Origin: Corynebacterium sp. p3-SID1241
Lineage (GTDB): Bacteria > Actinomycetota > Actinomycetes > Mycobacteriales > Mycobacteriaceae
Assembly (NCBI GenBank): GCA_025144025.1
Contig: JALXWS010000009.1
Location: 1 to 64,000 of the forward strand
Length of the DNA: 64,000 nt
Reading direction: 5' to 3'
The position numbers and the translations under genes were made by a program. The notes below the pieces were generated by a model, which saw only the letters and a list, made by a program, of their open reading frames with translations, had not been told where the DNA came from and did not search any database. Positions 17,417 to 25,695 of this stretch are shown here, in pieces; position 1 is the first letter of the stretch, and every line of letters begins with the position of its first letter.

Positions 17417-18802
17417 ATGTTAGCTAGCGTAATTACGCCAGACTCAATTCTGCCCATTGTCCTTCAGGTCATCGTTATCCTGAGTGCCCTGCTATTGGGC
17501 ACCCGCTATGGCGGCATTGGGCTAGGCCTTATTTCCGGCATCGGCTGGATGCTCATGGTCTTTGTCTTCGGCCTTGCCCCAGGTGAACCGCCAGTGTCCG
17601 TGATGCTGACCATCATTGCGGTTATCGGGTGTGCGGCAACCTTGCAACAGGCTCGCGGCCTAGAAGTTATGATGCAATTTGCCGAGAAGTTTCTTCGCGC
17701 GCATCCAGAACGCATTACCAATTTGGCCCCGCTGACCACGTGGTTCTTGACGGTATTGTGCGGTACGGGTCACGTGGTCTATACGATGTTTCCTATCATT
17801 GAGGATATTGCGCTGAAGAAAGGTATTCGCCCGGAACGTCCTATGGCGGTGGCATCGACATCGGCCCAGACGGGTATTACGGCCTCGCCAGTATCTGTGG
17901 CAACCGTTTCCTTAGCATCTATCATCGCGGAAAATGCCGGCGCTATCGATCACGCCTATTCCATTCCGCAAATCCTGATGGTTGCTATGCCCGCCTCGCT
18001 AGCCGGCGTCATTCTAGCTGCGCTCTGGTCACTGCGCCGTGGTAAGGACTTGGATGAGGATCCGGCATTCCAAGAGCGAATGAAGGATCCGGAGTTTGCC
18101 GAGAGCATCCACCAGTCCACCGGATCGCTTATGGATGAGGAATTTTCGCCAGAGGCAAAGCGCGCGGTGGTTGTCTTCCTCCTGGCGATTGCGAGCGTCG
18201 TGGCCTTGGGAGCCTTTGAGTTCCTTCGCCCGTTGGTACCAGGGGAGAATGGCGAGTTGAGCCCGCTATCTATGAACCTGTTTATTCAGATGGTCATGTT
18301 GGTTGCTGGCGCAATCATCTTGTTGAGCTGTAAGGCTGATCCCAAAAAGATCGCTTCTACTCCCGTATTCAAAGCTGGTATGACCGCCGTGTTCTCAGTC
18401 TTCGGTGTCGCGTGGATGGCAGATACCTTCTTTGAAGCCCATATTGATGCTTTGGAGTCCAACTTGGGTTCTGTTGTTGAGGCTGCTCCTTGGGCCTATG
18501 CCGTGGTCTTGGTCATCGTTTCCAAATTGGTCAACTCCCAAGCTGCAGCGTTGGTCGCGATCGCGCCTATCGGTTTGCAGTTGGGTATCGATCCCGCGAC
18601 CATCATCGGATTCTACGGCGCAGCCTATGGCTATTTCATTTTGCCGACGTACCCCTCGGACCTTGCCTGCATCGGCTTCGACCGCACGGGCACGACGCAC
18701 ATTGGCAAGTTCGTCATCAATCACTCCTTCCTTGTGCCTGGAGCGATTTCGGTCTTCACCTCTTGCGTGGTGGGCTCGCTACTGGCTCAGGTAGTGCTTT
18801 AA
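17417..18802 (+). CDS. Dcu-family C4-dicarboxylate transporter
   Basis: 461 aa inner-membrane carrier with about 11-12 hydrophobic segments, for example VLQVIVILSALLLGTRYGGI (about 15-34) and a terminal SFLVPGAISVFTSCVVGSLL. Family landmarks are GTGHVVYTMFPIIEDIA and ASTSAQTGITASPVSVATVS. The Dcu family exchanges or takes up fumarate, malate, aspartate and succinate. In a facultative corynebacterium it would serve succinate efflux or fumarate respiration (inference). It has no obvious RBS. It converges with the methyltransferase gene, overlapping by 4 bp. Confidence 0.82.
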   Translation: MLASVITPDSILPIVLQVIVILSALLLGTRYGGIGLGLISGIGWMLMVFVFGLAPGEPPVSVMLTIIAVIGCAATLQQARGLEVMMQFAEKFLRAHPERITNLAPLTTWFLTVLCGTGHVVYTMFPIIEDIALKKGIRPERPMAVASTSAQTGITASPVSVATVSLASIIAENAGAIDHAYSIPQILMVAMPASLAGVILAALWSLRRGKDLDEDPAFQERMKDPEFAESIHQSTGSLMDEEFSPEAKRAVVVFLLAIASVVALGAFEFLRPLVPGENGELSPLSMNLFIQMVMLVAGAIILLSCKADPKKIASTPVFKAGMTAVFSVFGVAWMADTFFEAHIDALESNLGSVVEAAPWAYAVVLVIVSKLVNSQAAALVAIAPIGLQLGIDPATIIGFYGAAYGYFILPTYPSDLACIGFDRTGTTHIGKFVINHSFLVPGAISVFTSCVVGSLLAQVVL

Positions 18803-19605
18803 TCCGCTTCCCGTACCAGCACGAAGGCATCCGTGCGGTACGGGATTTTAAGTTTTTGCCCGGGGTGAAAGCCTAGGTGCTCGTAGAGGTACCAGTCCAG
18901 GTTATGGGTCATGCGTTCGTGGATGGTTTCGCCATTGCGCAACCAGTAGGAGCGGGTGTGCATCAGCTGGTGAAGCTGCTCGGGGGTAAGTTCGTGTTCC
19001 CAGGTCAAGCGCAATTCACGGTTTAAAACCCACGGTGCGGTGTAGGTGGGGTAAAAACCCGGTTTGTGCACGTCGCCCGAGTGCATTATGCGCGAGAGCC
19101 GTAGGAGCCATGGGTCAGCGTTGACATGGAGCGTATTCCACGCCAAGAGGATCTGCCCGCCCGGCGCGAGGACCCGGTCAAGCTCCGCGCAGGCGGCAGG
19201 CACGTCGACCCAGTGCCATGTTTGGGCAAGGCAAGCGGCATTGAGGGAGGCGTCGGCAAGCGCGGTGTTTTCGGCCGTAGCTTGCAGGACGGGTAGAGGC
19301 AGGTGGGTGGCGAGGAGCCCGGCCATATTGGCGGAAGGCTCAACCGCCAAGACTCGGGCATTGGTCAAGCCTTCGGTTAGTTTTCCAGTGCCAGCGCCGA
19401 TATCGGCAACAGTGTGGGCATTTGCAATGAGCTCGGCCACCTCGGCGGGATAGCCCGGGCGCACGTCGTGGTAGGTGCTTGCACCGCTGCGAAAGGCCCG
19501 TGCGGAGGTCTTGCGCTGCGTGGCGTCGCGGAAGGCAGGTCCTTGCTTTGTGGAGGCCCTGCGATATCTAGGGAAGTCGCGGGGATCTGGGTGGCGAGTC
19601 GACAT
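18799..19605 (-). CDS. class I SAM-dependent methyltransferase
   Basis: 268 aa. UbiE/COQ5-like (Methyltransf_11) fold with SAM motif TVADIGAGTGKLTEGL (about 66-81), LAVEPSANMAGLL and LAPGGQILLAWN. Ends in a small domain with LRLTWEHELTPEQLHQLM. Substrate unknown. Divergent from the ABC exporter operon with only 37 bp between the start codons, so control regions overlap and a functional link is possible. Confidence 0.8.
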   Translation of the reverse strand: MSTRHPDPRDFPRYRRASTKQGPAFRDATQRKTSARAFRSGASTYHDVRPGYPAEVAELIANAHTVADIGAGTGKLTEGLTNARVLAVEPSANMAGLLATHLPLPVLQATAENTALADASLNAACLAQTWHWVDVPAACAELDRVLAPGGQILLAWNTLHVNADPWLLRLSRIMHSGDVHKPGFYPTYTAPWVLNRELRLTWEHELTPEQLHQLMHTRSYWLRNGETIHERMTHNLDWYLYEHLGFHPGQKLKIPYRTDAFVLVREAD

Positions 19606-19628
19606 AGCCCATCTAACCTACCTCGAAT

Positions 19629-19634
19629 TAGAAT
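19629..19634 (+). promoter_or_regulatory. candidate -10 box, leaderless ABC exporter transcript
   Basis: TAGAAT eight bases before ATG 19643. No Shine-Dalgarno is present. Confidence 0.45.
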
Positions 19635-19642
19635 TGCTGCCT

Positions 19643-21073
19643 ATGTCGACACTTCCCGCTCCATCAGATCCGCGGTGGTTGCTGAAAACTGTCTTCTCTC
19701 GTCCCCGGCTGACCTTGCCAGCGGCAATGTGCATGGCAGTATCGTTCTTGCTAAATGGTTCCACACCGGTCATCGTCGGGCATGCCCTCGATGAGGCGGT
19801 GGCGCAAGGTTCTCCACGGCGCTTGTGGTTCTGGGTTTCGGTATTGGTGGCCGCTTTTGGACTTAATGCTATAGCGGCGTGGTGGGGGCGCGGGCTTAAT
19901 TCGCGGGGCATGCTAGAGGTTGGACACGATGTACGCATGGCCATTGCGGACAGGATCCTAGACCCACGTGGTATTGCTGGCAGCCGCCGTAGCGCTGGAG
20001 AGCTGTTAGCTATTGCCTCTACGGATGCACAACGTATTCAAAATGCAGTGATGCTGACGGTCCTTCCTGTGGCAGAGATTAGCGCCATTGTCTATGTTGC
20101 GGTAATGGCTAGCCGGGTCAACCTCGCCTTGGGCGCTGCCATTCTTTGTGGCGGGCCATTAGTGGTGTGGGGCTCTTTGCAGGCTGCGAAAACACTGCGC
20201 GCGCGTTCGGGTATTCGCCAGGCGGCGTTAGCAAATGCCAGTGCGATGGCCACCGATGTGGTTCAGGGCTTGCGAATCTTAAAAGGGCTAGGCGCAGTGA
20301 CTACGGTTAGCAAACGCTATGCCGCGGTTTCCGACGCCGCCTTTAAACGCACCATTGCAGCCAATGCGGCCCAGGCTCGCCTTAACGCTATAACGGAGAT
20401 TCTCGGCTCGGTCTACGTTATTGCCGTGGGCATCGGAGCGGGTTTTATGGCGCTGCATTCCATAATCAGCGTGGGCGAATTGATTACCGTGATTGGCCTG
20501 ACACAGTTCATCATCACGCCGATGACCATGCTCGGCCGCAATATCGCCTCGCGTTGGGCGGCAGCGAAAGCGAGTGCGGAGCGCATTAGGGCAGTACTTG
20601 CTGCCCCCGGGGTGGAAGCGGAGGAGCCGCAGCTTCCAGCGCTAGCGGGTGGCGTGAACGTACTAGGTGAGCCTGCTCCTGCGGATTTAGAATTCCTACC
20701 ACGCGAGCGCTTCCTTGTTGCTCCGCATGAAACAATTCTCTTTGAAGGTTCCGTGGGAGACAATATCCATCCGGATGACAGGGTTGCGCAAAACGCCCTC
20801 TATGTTGCCGCTGGGGAGGATATACCGGGCGGGCTCGACCGCGAGGTTGGAGAAGCCGGGCGGAACCTGTCTGGAGGTCAACAACAGCGCGTGGCACTTG
20901 CGCGAGCAATTGCAGCAAACCCAGAGGTCTTGGTTCTAGCAGATCCAACTACCGCCGTGGACTCGGTAACTGAGTACACTATTGCCCAGCGGGTAGCAGA
21001 ATACCGGGGTAGCAAGACAACGCTCGTCTTTACCACCTCACCGGCTTGGAGCGCTGTGGGGGTCAGAATATAA
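19643..21073 (+). CDS. ABC exporter half-transporter with truncated, Walker A-less nucleotide-binding domain
   Basis: 476 aa. Residues 1-310 are a type I exporter transmembrane domain of about six helices. The nucleotide-binding part is only about 150 residues and lacks any GxxGxGKS Walker A. What remains is a Q-loop-like region with His for Gln (VAPHETILFEGSVGDNI), an intact signature LSGGQQQRVALARA (about 408-421), and a Walker B-like VLVLADPTTAVDS in which the Asp-Glu pair is Ala-Asp. The H-loop His is missing (LVFTTSPAW). It pairs with the next gene (TAATG overlap), which has the complementary motifs. The start at 19643 fits family length; the upstream in-frame extension runs antisense to the methyltransferase. 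Confidence 0.85.
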   Translation: MSTLPAPSDPRWLLKTVFSRPRLTLPAAMCMAVSFLLNGSTPVIVGHALDEAVAQGSPRRLWFWVSVLVAAFGLNAIAAWWGRGLNSRGMLEVGHDVRMAIADRILDPRGIAGSRRSAGELLAIASTDAQRIQNAVMLTVLPVAEISAIVYVAVMASRVNLALGAAILCGGPLVVWGSLQAAKTLRARSGIRQAALANASAMATDVVQGLRILKGLGAVTTVSKRYAAVSDAAFKRTIAANAAQARLNAITEILGSVYVIAVGIGAGFMALHSIISVGELITVIGLTQFIITPMTMLGRNIASRWAAAKASAERIRAVLAAPGVEAEEPQLPALAGGVNVLGEPAPADLEFLPRERFLVAPHETILFEGSVGDNIHPDDRVAQNALYVAAGEDIPGGLDREVGEAGRNLSGGQQQRVALARAIAANPEVLVLADPTTAVDSVTEYTIAQRVAEYRGSKTTLVFTTSPAWSAVGVRI

Positions 21074-22815
21074 TGCGGTTTCCCACAGCTTCTTGGTCCC
21101 AAACGCGCACGGTGGTAGGCCAGCAGCTTTCCTACACCCCGCGTGCACGGTCTCAGGCTTTTGTTGCGTTAGCTTTGCTGACTGCTGGTGCATGCGCCAA
21201 TGTAGCCATACCCATTTTGTTGGGGAAGGTAATTGACACGGTCATCGTTGGCGACGCCATAGCGCCCGTTGCGATCTCGTTGGTGCTTATGGCCGCAGTC
21301 TCCGCGTTGCTCTCCGCGTCAGGGTTTTATGTTCTCTCCCGGCTTACGGAGCGAGTAATTGCCAACCTGCGCGAGGACATGGTTGCTACCGCCCTTCGCT
21401 TGCCCACTCACCGCGTAGAAGAAGCTGGCACCGGAGATCTGGTGTCACGGTCTACCGATGACGTTGCAGAGCTTTCTGCGGCTGTAACTGACAGCGTACC
21501 CGTGCTGGCAAAGTCGCTATTCGCTGTCGTGGCCACTGGGCTAGCGTTAGTGAGCCTGAATTGGCAATATGTAATGGTCGTAGCGGCTGTTACGCCGCTG
21601 TATTTCTTTGCCGCCCGCCGCTACCTACATCGTGCACCACAGCGCTATACAGATGAGCGTGCATCCATGGCAGAGCGTGCACGCCGGCTTCTTGAGTCCA
21701 TACGTGGGCGAAAAACAGTGCGGGCCTTCTGCTTGGAAGAGCACATGCATGGTCGGATCGAGCGCGCCTCCCAGGGGGTAGTAGACAATGGATACGCAGC
21801 GCGAAGAACGATGATGGTCTTGCAGCTGTGGATGACCGGCATCGAGCTGGTAATGCTCATCATTGGGCTTGTGGTCAGCTACTGGGTCGTAAGATCGCAA
21901 GCGCTTAGCGTAGGCACCGTTACTGCCGCGATGCTGCTACTTATACGATTGCGGGGCCCGCTTATGGGCTTGATGCGGGTCATTGACACTGTACAGTCCG
22001 GCTATGCCTCGCTGTCGCGCATTATTGGAGTCGTCATCGATCCACCTCGGGCGGTGCCTGCCAGCGGAGCCCCAACGCCACGCGGCGTGGCCGAGATGCG
22101 GGATGTGAGCTTTAGCTACGACGATGGTGGCTGGGCTGTGCAAGACGTCAGCATCGAATTGCCAGCCGGGCAGACGGTGGCTTTAGTAGGCGCCTCCGGC
22201 GCAGGAAAGACCACCGTTGCTGCACTATTGGCAGGATTGCGTGTCCCTGAGGAGGGGAAAGTCTTGGTTGATGGGGTAGAGGTGTCTGCCCTTTCGGATA
22301 CTGAGCGCGTGGCGCGATTAGCGATGGTTACCCAAGAGGTACACGTCTTTTCGGGCACCCTTCGCGCGGACCTCTCTTTGGCTGCCCCACAGGCTAACGA
22401 CGAACAAATGCTCCAGGCGCTCGAGCGCGTGGGAGCACGGTGGTATGCGCAATTGGAACAGGGCCTAGATACGGTCATTGGCTCGCAAGGTATCCAGTTG
22501 GATCCTGTGGCGTCCCAGCAACTCGCGCTGGCACGAATTTTGCTTTTGGATCCGAAACTCGTCATTATGGATGAGGCCACTGCTGAGGCAGGTTCCGTGG
22601 GGGCCGAAGCCTTAGAACAGGCCGCTGCTGAAGTCACCCGTGGGCGAACCGCGTTGGTCGTGGCGCACCGGCTCGACCAAGCGGCACGGGCGGATAGGAT
22701 CGTGGTGATGGATGATGGCCGCGTGGTTGAACAAGGAAGTCACCACGAATTGCTAGATTATGGTGGCCGTTATAAGCAATTGTGGGCCGCATGGCAGAAG
22801 GGACGACAAAGATGA
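21073..22815 (+). CDS. ABC exporter half-transporter with intact Walker motifs and degenerate signature
   Basis: 580 aa. Transmembrane domain about 1-310, NBD about 340-580. Walker A is LVGASGAGKTTVAALLAG, the Q-loop VTQEVHVFSGTL, Walker B LVIMDEATAEAGS and the H-loop LVVAHRLDQAARADRIVV, all intact. The LSGGQ signature is replaced by LDPVASQQLALAR. Together with the preceding protein only one of two ATP sites would be complete, the pattern of asymmetric heterodimeric exporters such as TmrAB or BmrCD. Substrate unknown. The stop overlaps the start of a secreted-esterase gene (ATGA), suggesting linked function. Confidence 0.87.
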   Translation: MRFPTASWSQTRTVVGQQLSYTPRARSQAFVALALLTAGACANVAIPILLGKVIDTVIVGDAIAPVAISLVLMAAVSALLSASGFYVLSRLTERVIANLREDMVATALRLPTHRVEEAGTGDLVSRSTDDVAELSAAVTDSVPVLAKSLFAVVATGLALVSLNWQYVMVVAAVTPLYFFAARRYLHRAPQRYTDERASMAERARRLLESIRGRKTVRAFCLEEHMHGRIERASQGVVDNGYAARRTMMVLQLWMTGIELVMLIIGLVVSYWVVRSQALSVGTVTAAMLLLIRLRGPLMGLMRVIDTVQSGYASLSRIIGVVIDPPRAVPASGAPTPRGVAEMRDVSFSYDDGGWAVQDVSIELPAGQTVALVGASGAGKTTVAALLAGLRVPEEGKVLVDGVEVSALSDTERVARLAMVTQEVHVFSGTLRADLSLAAPQANDEQMLQALERVGARWYAQLEQGLDTVIGSQGIQLDPVASQQLALARILLLDPKLVIMDEATAEAGSVGAEALEQAAAEVTRGRTALVVAHRLDQAARADRIVVMDDGRVVEQGSHHELLDYGGRYKQLWAAWQKGRQR

Positions 22816-23771
22816 ACGCGAGGTCACTACGGGCCGTGCTTGGTGCGGTAGCTGTGTGTTTCCTCGCGTTTGCTGGCACCTCGTGTTCTAGCCAATCAGC
22901 AGATTCCCCGAACCCGGCAGATTCTACTGACACCGTTAACCTAGGAATTCCCACCTCCGCACCATTGAGCGGCCCTGAGCCGGGGTCCTATAGCACCATC
23001 AACCTGCCATCAGGTCGTTCCTTTATCCTCAGTGTGCCAAAAGATTATTCCGGAGATAAAAGATGGCCGATAGTCCTCGCCTTTCACGGGTGGGGGCAAT
23101 CTGCCGAAAATCTCCGTGGTTATTCGCGTCTCGATGCCGCTGATGCCATTACGATTTTCCCAGAAGGTAAGAAAAAGGCGTGGAGCCCTGCACCGTATGC
23201 TAAGACCTCGACAACGGAAGATAAAAAATTCGTTCGCGAAATAGTAGACGCCGTTCGCGCTACCTATCGGGTAGATGACGCCCGGATTTTTGCGACTGGC
23301 ATGTCTAATGGCGGCGGATTCGCTGCCTATCTGGCCTGCCAGATGCCCGATACATTCAAATCCGTTGCTACCGTATCGGCCGCCTATTATGAAGACATTC
23401 TGAAGAACTGTGCGCATTCTCCCGTAGGGCGGTTGGATATGCATGGCACGGTGGACCCCGTGGTGGGCTACTACGGAGGCACTCGCCATAAGACCAAATA
23501 CTATTCCGTGGAGTCTGTACTGGAGCAGGATCGCAAACGTAACCGTTGCTCCACGAAGGTCAATACATCCCGCCTAGTAAATAATGCGCTCGACATGAAG
23601 TGGAGCGGATGCACCGCCCCTCTCGAGCACATTCGTATTGCAGGCGGGTCCCACGTGTGGCCGGGCGGCACCGCAGATGCACACAACGAGGTAGGAAAGT
23701 TCTTTGCTACCGATCGTGTCCTTGACTTCTTCGGAATTCCAGGCCGCCCCACCGGTACCGCGCAGACTTAA
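22812..23771 (+). CDS. secreted esterase of the PHB-depolymerase/LpqC type (probable lipoprotein)
   Basis: 319 aa. The N-terminal signal (VLGAVAVCFLAFAGTSC) ends in a plausible lipobox Cys at residue 25, although Gly at -3 is unusual. The alpha/beta hydrolase body has WPIVLAFHGWGQSAENLRGY, nucleophile GMSNGGGFAAYL, Asp in DMHGTVDPVVGYYGG and the catalytic His in AGGSHVWPGG. The family (CE1-like) cleaves polyesters, feruloyl or acyl esters. I chose ATG 22812, with AAGGGA seven bases upstream and an ATGA overlap with the ABC gene. A role in processing the exporter's substrate is inference. Confidence 0.83.
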   Translation: MNARSLRAVLGAVAVCFLAFAGTSCSSQSADSPNPADSTDTVNLGIPTSAPLSGPEPGSYSTINLPSGRSFILSVPKDYSGDKRWPIVLAFHGWGQSAENLRGYSRLDAADAITIFPEGKKKAWSPAPYAKTSTTEDKKFVREIVDAVRATYRVDDARIFATGMSNGGGFAAYLACQMPDTFKSVATVSAAYYEDILKNCAHSPVGRLDMHGTVDPVVGYYGGTRHKTKYYSVESVLEQDRKRNRCSTKVNTSRLVNNALDMKWSGCTAPLEHIRIAGGSHVWPGGTADAHNEVGKFFATDRVLDFFGIPGRPTGTAQT

Positions 23772-25027
23772 TATTGCTTAAAGACGTGAAACTCGGACCC
23801 CGGAACCATTCGCACCCTTTCTATGCAGATATCTGCCACCGTCGAAAAGCCGGCGCGATGAGCAGTGCTGCGGGGAGAGGTTGGCTCCGGAATCTGGACT
23901 AGATGGAAAGACCGCGAACCACCATCCTCCGCGTTGAGCTCCAATACCGCCTGTGCAGTAGTCCCAGAACCAGCAAAGAAATCCAATACTCGGGCGTTCT
24001 TAGGCCCTGCAATGGAAATGAGGTGCTTGATGAGGCGTACCGGTTTAGGGAAATCAAAAATTCCCTCTAGGCCCATGACTTCTTCAGCATCGCGTCGACC
24101 TGTGCGGGTAACGCCAAAGCGTTCCCCATCCAGAATGGAGCGTGGCCGGGCACCGACTTTTTGATAGTTCTTGGTGTAGACAAATCCGCGTCGGAATACC
24201 AGCTCATCGTAGTGCGTCGCCACCTTTTCTTTGCCCCACCTCCAACGTGCAACATGGTTCTTTCCTGCCGGTTGGTCGGGCCAGTATTGCGTTCCATCTG
24301 GTGCGGAGATAGGAAAATCTAGGGAAGGAAGGTAGCCCAGTGTTTTGGAATCTAGGCGTACAAGGGAGTATTTCCCCTTCTCATCTTCATGGTTGTACTT
24401 CGTGGTGGTATGGCCTTGGGGGTCAATGTTGAAGCCCGGATTGTCTAGAGTGCGGGCATAGCACAGGATGTATTCGTGCTCTACTACAGCATATTTGGAA
24501 TCGTTCTTTCCGGTTCCAGCCTTTTTCCAAATCAACTGGCCGGCAAAGCAACCTTCCCCAAAGACCTCATCGAGTACTTTACGGGTATTGGCAACCTCGC
24601 CCTCACCGATGGAGACAAGGATGAAGCCTTCGGTAGATAGCACCTCACGGGCCACGATGAGGCGTGGAAGCAGCATGGATAGCCATTCTGAGTGCCATTC
24701 TGCGTAGCTGCCAGAGCGCATCTGACGGCGCAACCGGTAGTTATCACGGTAGACAAAGTCCTTGCCTGTGTTATACGGCGGATCGATATAGATGACGTCG
24801 AAAAGCTCCCCTTGAGCTGCCAGCTCCTGTAGGGCGGGGAGATTATCTGCGATGAAGATGGCATTGCGGGTGTCAGTAGTTGTACTGAGGGCCGAATCTC
24901 GTGTGAAGCTCCGAGGAATGGGGGCGGTTGCAGCAGCGCGGGCGGCTTCCTTTCCCGGCCAAACCAAGCCGAAAAACTCCGTGTCGTTCGCTTCGTCGGG
25001 CGTGGATGCCGAGTGATCAGGAGTCAT
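23768..25027 (-). CDS. type III-like (beta class) DNA adenine-N6 methyltransferase, orphan
   Basis: 419 aa. Motif order is IV then I: IYIDPPYNTGKDFVYRD (DPPY about 82-85) precedes VLDFFAGSGTTAQAVLEL (about 350-367), which defines the beta class used by type III Mod subunits. The N-terminal FFGLVWPGKEAA is also typical of that family. It is shorter than usual Mod proteins (about 600 aa), and no Res subunit lies on either side: downstream is a convergent esterase gene, upstream a divergent small gene. It may be a solitary epigenetic methyltransferase or a remnant of a restriction system. The specificity region (about 120-310) looks complete. Confidence 0.85.
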   Translation of the reverse strand: MTPDHSASTPDEANDTEFFGLVWPGKEAARAAATAPIPRSFTRDSALSTTTDTRNAIFIADNLPALQELAAQGELFDVIYIDPPYNTGKDFVYRDNYRLRRQMRSGSYAEWHSEWLSMLLPRLIVAREVLSTEGFILVSIGEGEVANTRKVLDEVFGEGCFAGQLIWKKAGTGKNDSKYAVVEHEYILCYARTLDNPGFNIDPQGHTTTKYNHEDEKGKYSLVRLDSKTLGYLPSLDFPISAPDGTQYWPDQPAGKNHVARWRWGKEKVATHYDELVFRRGFVYTKNYQKVGARPRSILDGERFGVTRTGRRDAEEVMGLEGIFDFPKPVRLIKHLISIAGPKNARVLDFFAGSGTTAQAVLELNAEDGGSRSFHLVQIPEPTSPRSTAHRAGFSTVADICIERVRMVPGSEFHVFKQY

Positions 25028-25326
25028 AGAGCCAAGCCTTTGCTATGAAGGAGGTAATACGGTCTAACGCTATCATCTGGAAGGATAAGCAATCCGTTTC
25101 ATCTACTTGGTGATGAGGATGCAAAAGAGGTTCAGCGAATCTTGCTTTGGTGGGGGTGATCCGCTCTTGCAAGTAGTGCACTCCAGGATTTGCGCCCAAG
25201 ACTATTTGGTCTATCGAGCTCGAAGAATTTTCGGTGGCACGTTCACGCAAGTGTAGGTACGTTGGGGTGTGTTGCCGGACACGGCAGCGGTTAGATAAAG
25301 CTAGAACTAGAAGAAAGGATAGCCAC
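25028..25326. other. 299-bp divergent intergenic region with a possible short coding remnant
   Basis: On the minus strand a frame reading QERITPTKARFAEPLLHPHH continues to a TGA that overlaps the methyltransferase start by 11 bp (ATGACTCCTGA). No good start codon or RBS is visible, so it may be a truncated gene end or chance. On the plus strand AGAAAGGA serves the 57-aa gene. Confidence 0.35.
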
Positions 25327-25500
25327 ATGGGTATCTTCGATAAGGCAAAGGACGCACTGAATTCCGACAAGGGCGAAGAGTTCAGCGATAAGGGCTTGGA
25401 CAAGGCCGCTGACGCAGCTAAGGGTAAGCTGGGTGACGATAAGGCAGAAAAGATTGATAAGGCTCGCGACGCTGCTGACGGCAAGATCGGCAACGAGTAA
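25327..25500 (+). CDS. MT0933-type antitoxin-like small protein, 57 aa
   Basis: Highly charged, Lys/Asp/Ala-rich protein (MGIFDKAKDALNSDKGEEF) with a repeated DKA pattern, predicted amphipathic helix. It matches the MT0933/Rv0909 antitoxin-like family common in actinobacteria. The known toxin partner (Rv0910-like SRPBCC protein) is not adjacent; it is flanked by a terminator and an unrelated regulator. ATG 25327 has AGAAAGGA seven to eight bases upstream, and the upstream in-frame extension is not protein-like. CsbD-like stress proteins have similar composition and are an alternative. Confidence 0.72.
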   Translation: MGIFDKAKDALNSDKGEEFSDKGLDKAADAAKGKLGDDKAEKIDKARDAADGKIGNE

Positions 25501-25538
25501 ATTGCTCCACCCACTTAATCGGGTGAAAATTTAATACC

Positions 25539-25582
25539 AACTGTGGCCCCTCGTCCAGCTAGACGCGGGGCCACAGTTATGT
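25539..25582 (+). terminator. strong hairpin terminator
   Basis: Perfect 12-bp stem AACTGTGGCCCC/GGGGCCACAGTT (25539-25550, 25567-25578) after the 57-aa gene. The following sequence ATGTAAA is a weak T-tract. Confidence 0.7.
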
Positions 25583-25655
25583 AAACTCTGTCAGCTAGTT
25601 GCTGGGATTGGCCTATGCCTCTGCTCTCGCCTTTTCGTGGGTGAAATGTAGCCAA

Positions 25656-25693
25656 TAGCGATCTACTCTAAGCATTTCTATATGGAATCGCTA
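25656..25693. promoter_or_regulatory. inverted repeat flanking the regulator promoter
   Basis: TAGCGAT (25656-25662) and ATCGCTA (25687-25693) form a 7-bp dyad around an AT-rich stretch containing TCTATAT, immediately before the tandem TetR gene. Likely autoregulatory operator half-sites; the wide spacing is unusual for a single TetR dimer. Confidence 0.4.
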
Positions 25694-25695
25694 GG

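Noticed and set aside
19475..19642. N-terminal extension of the first ABC half-transporter
   Set aside because: The extension overlaps the divergent methyltransferase gene and does not resemble an ABC exporter; ATG 19643 fits family length and a -10 box.
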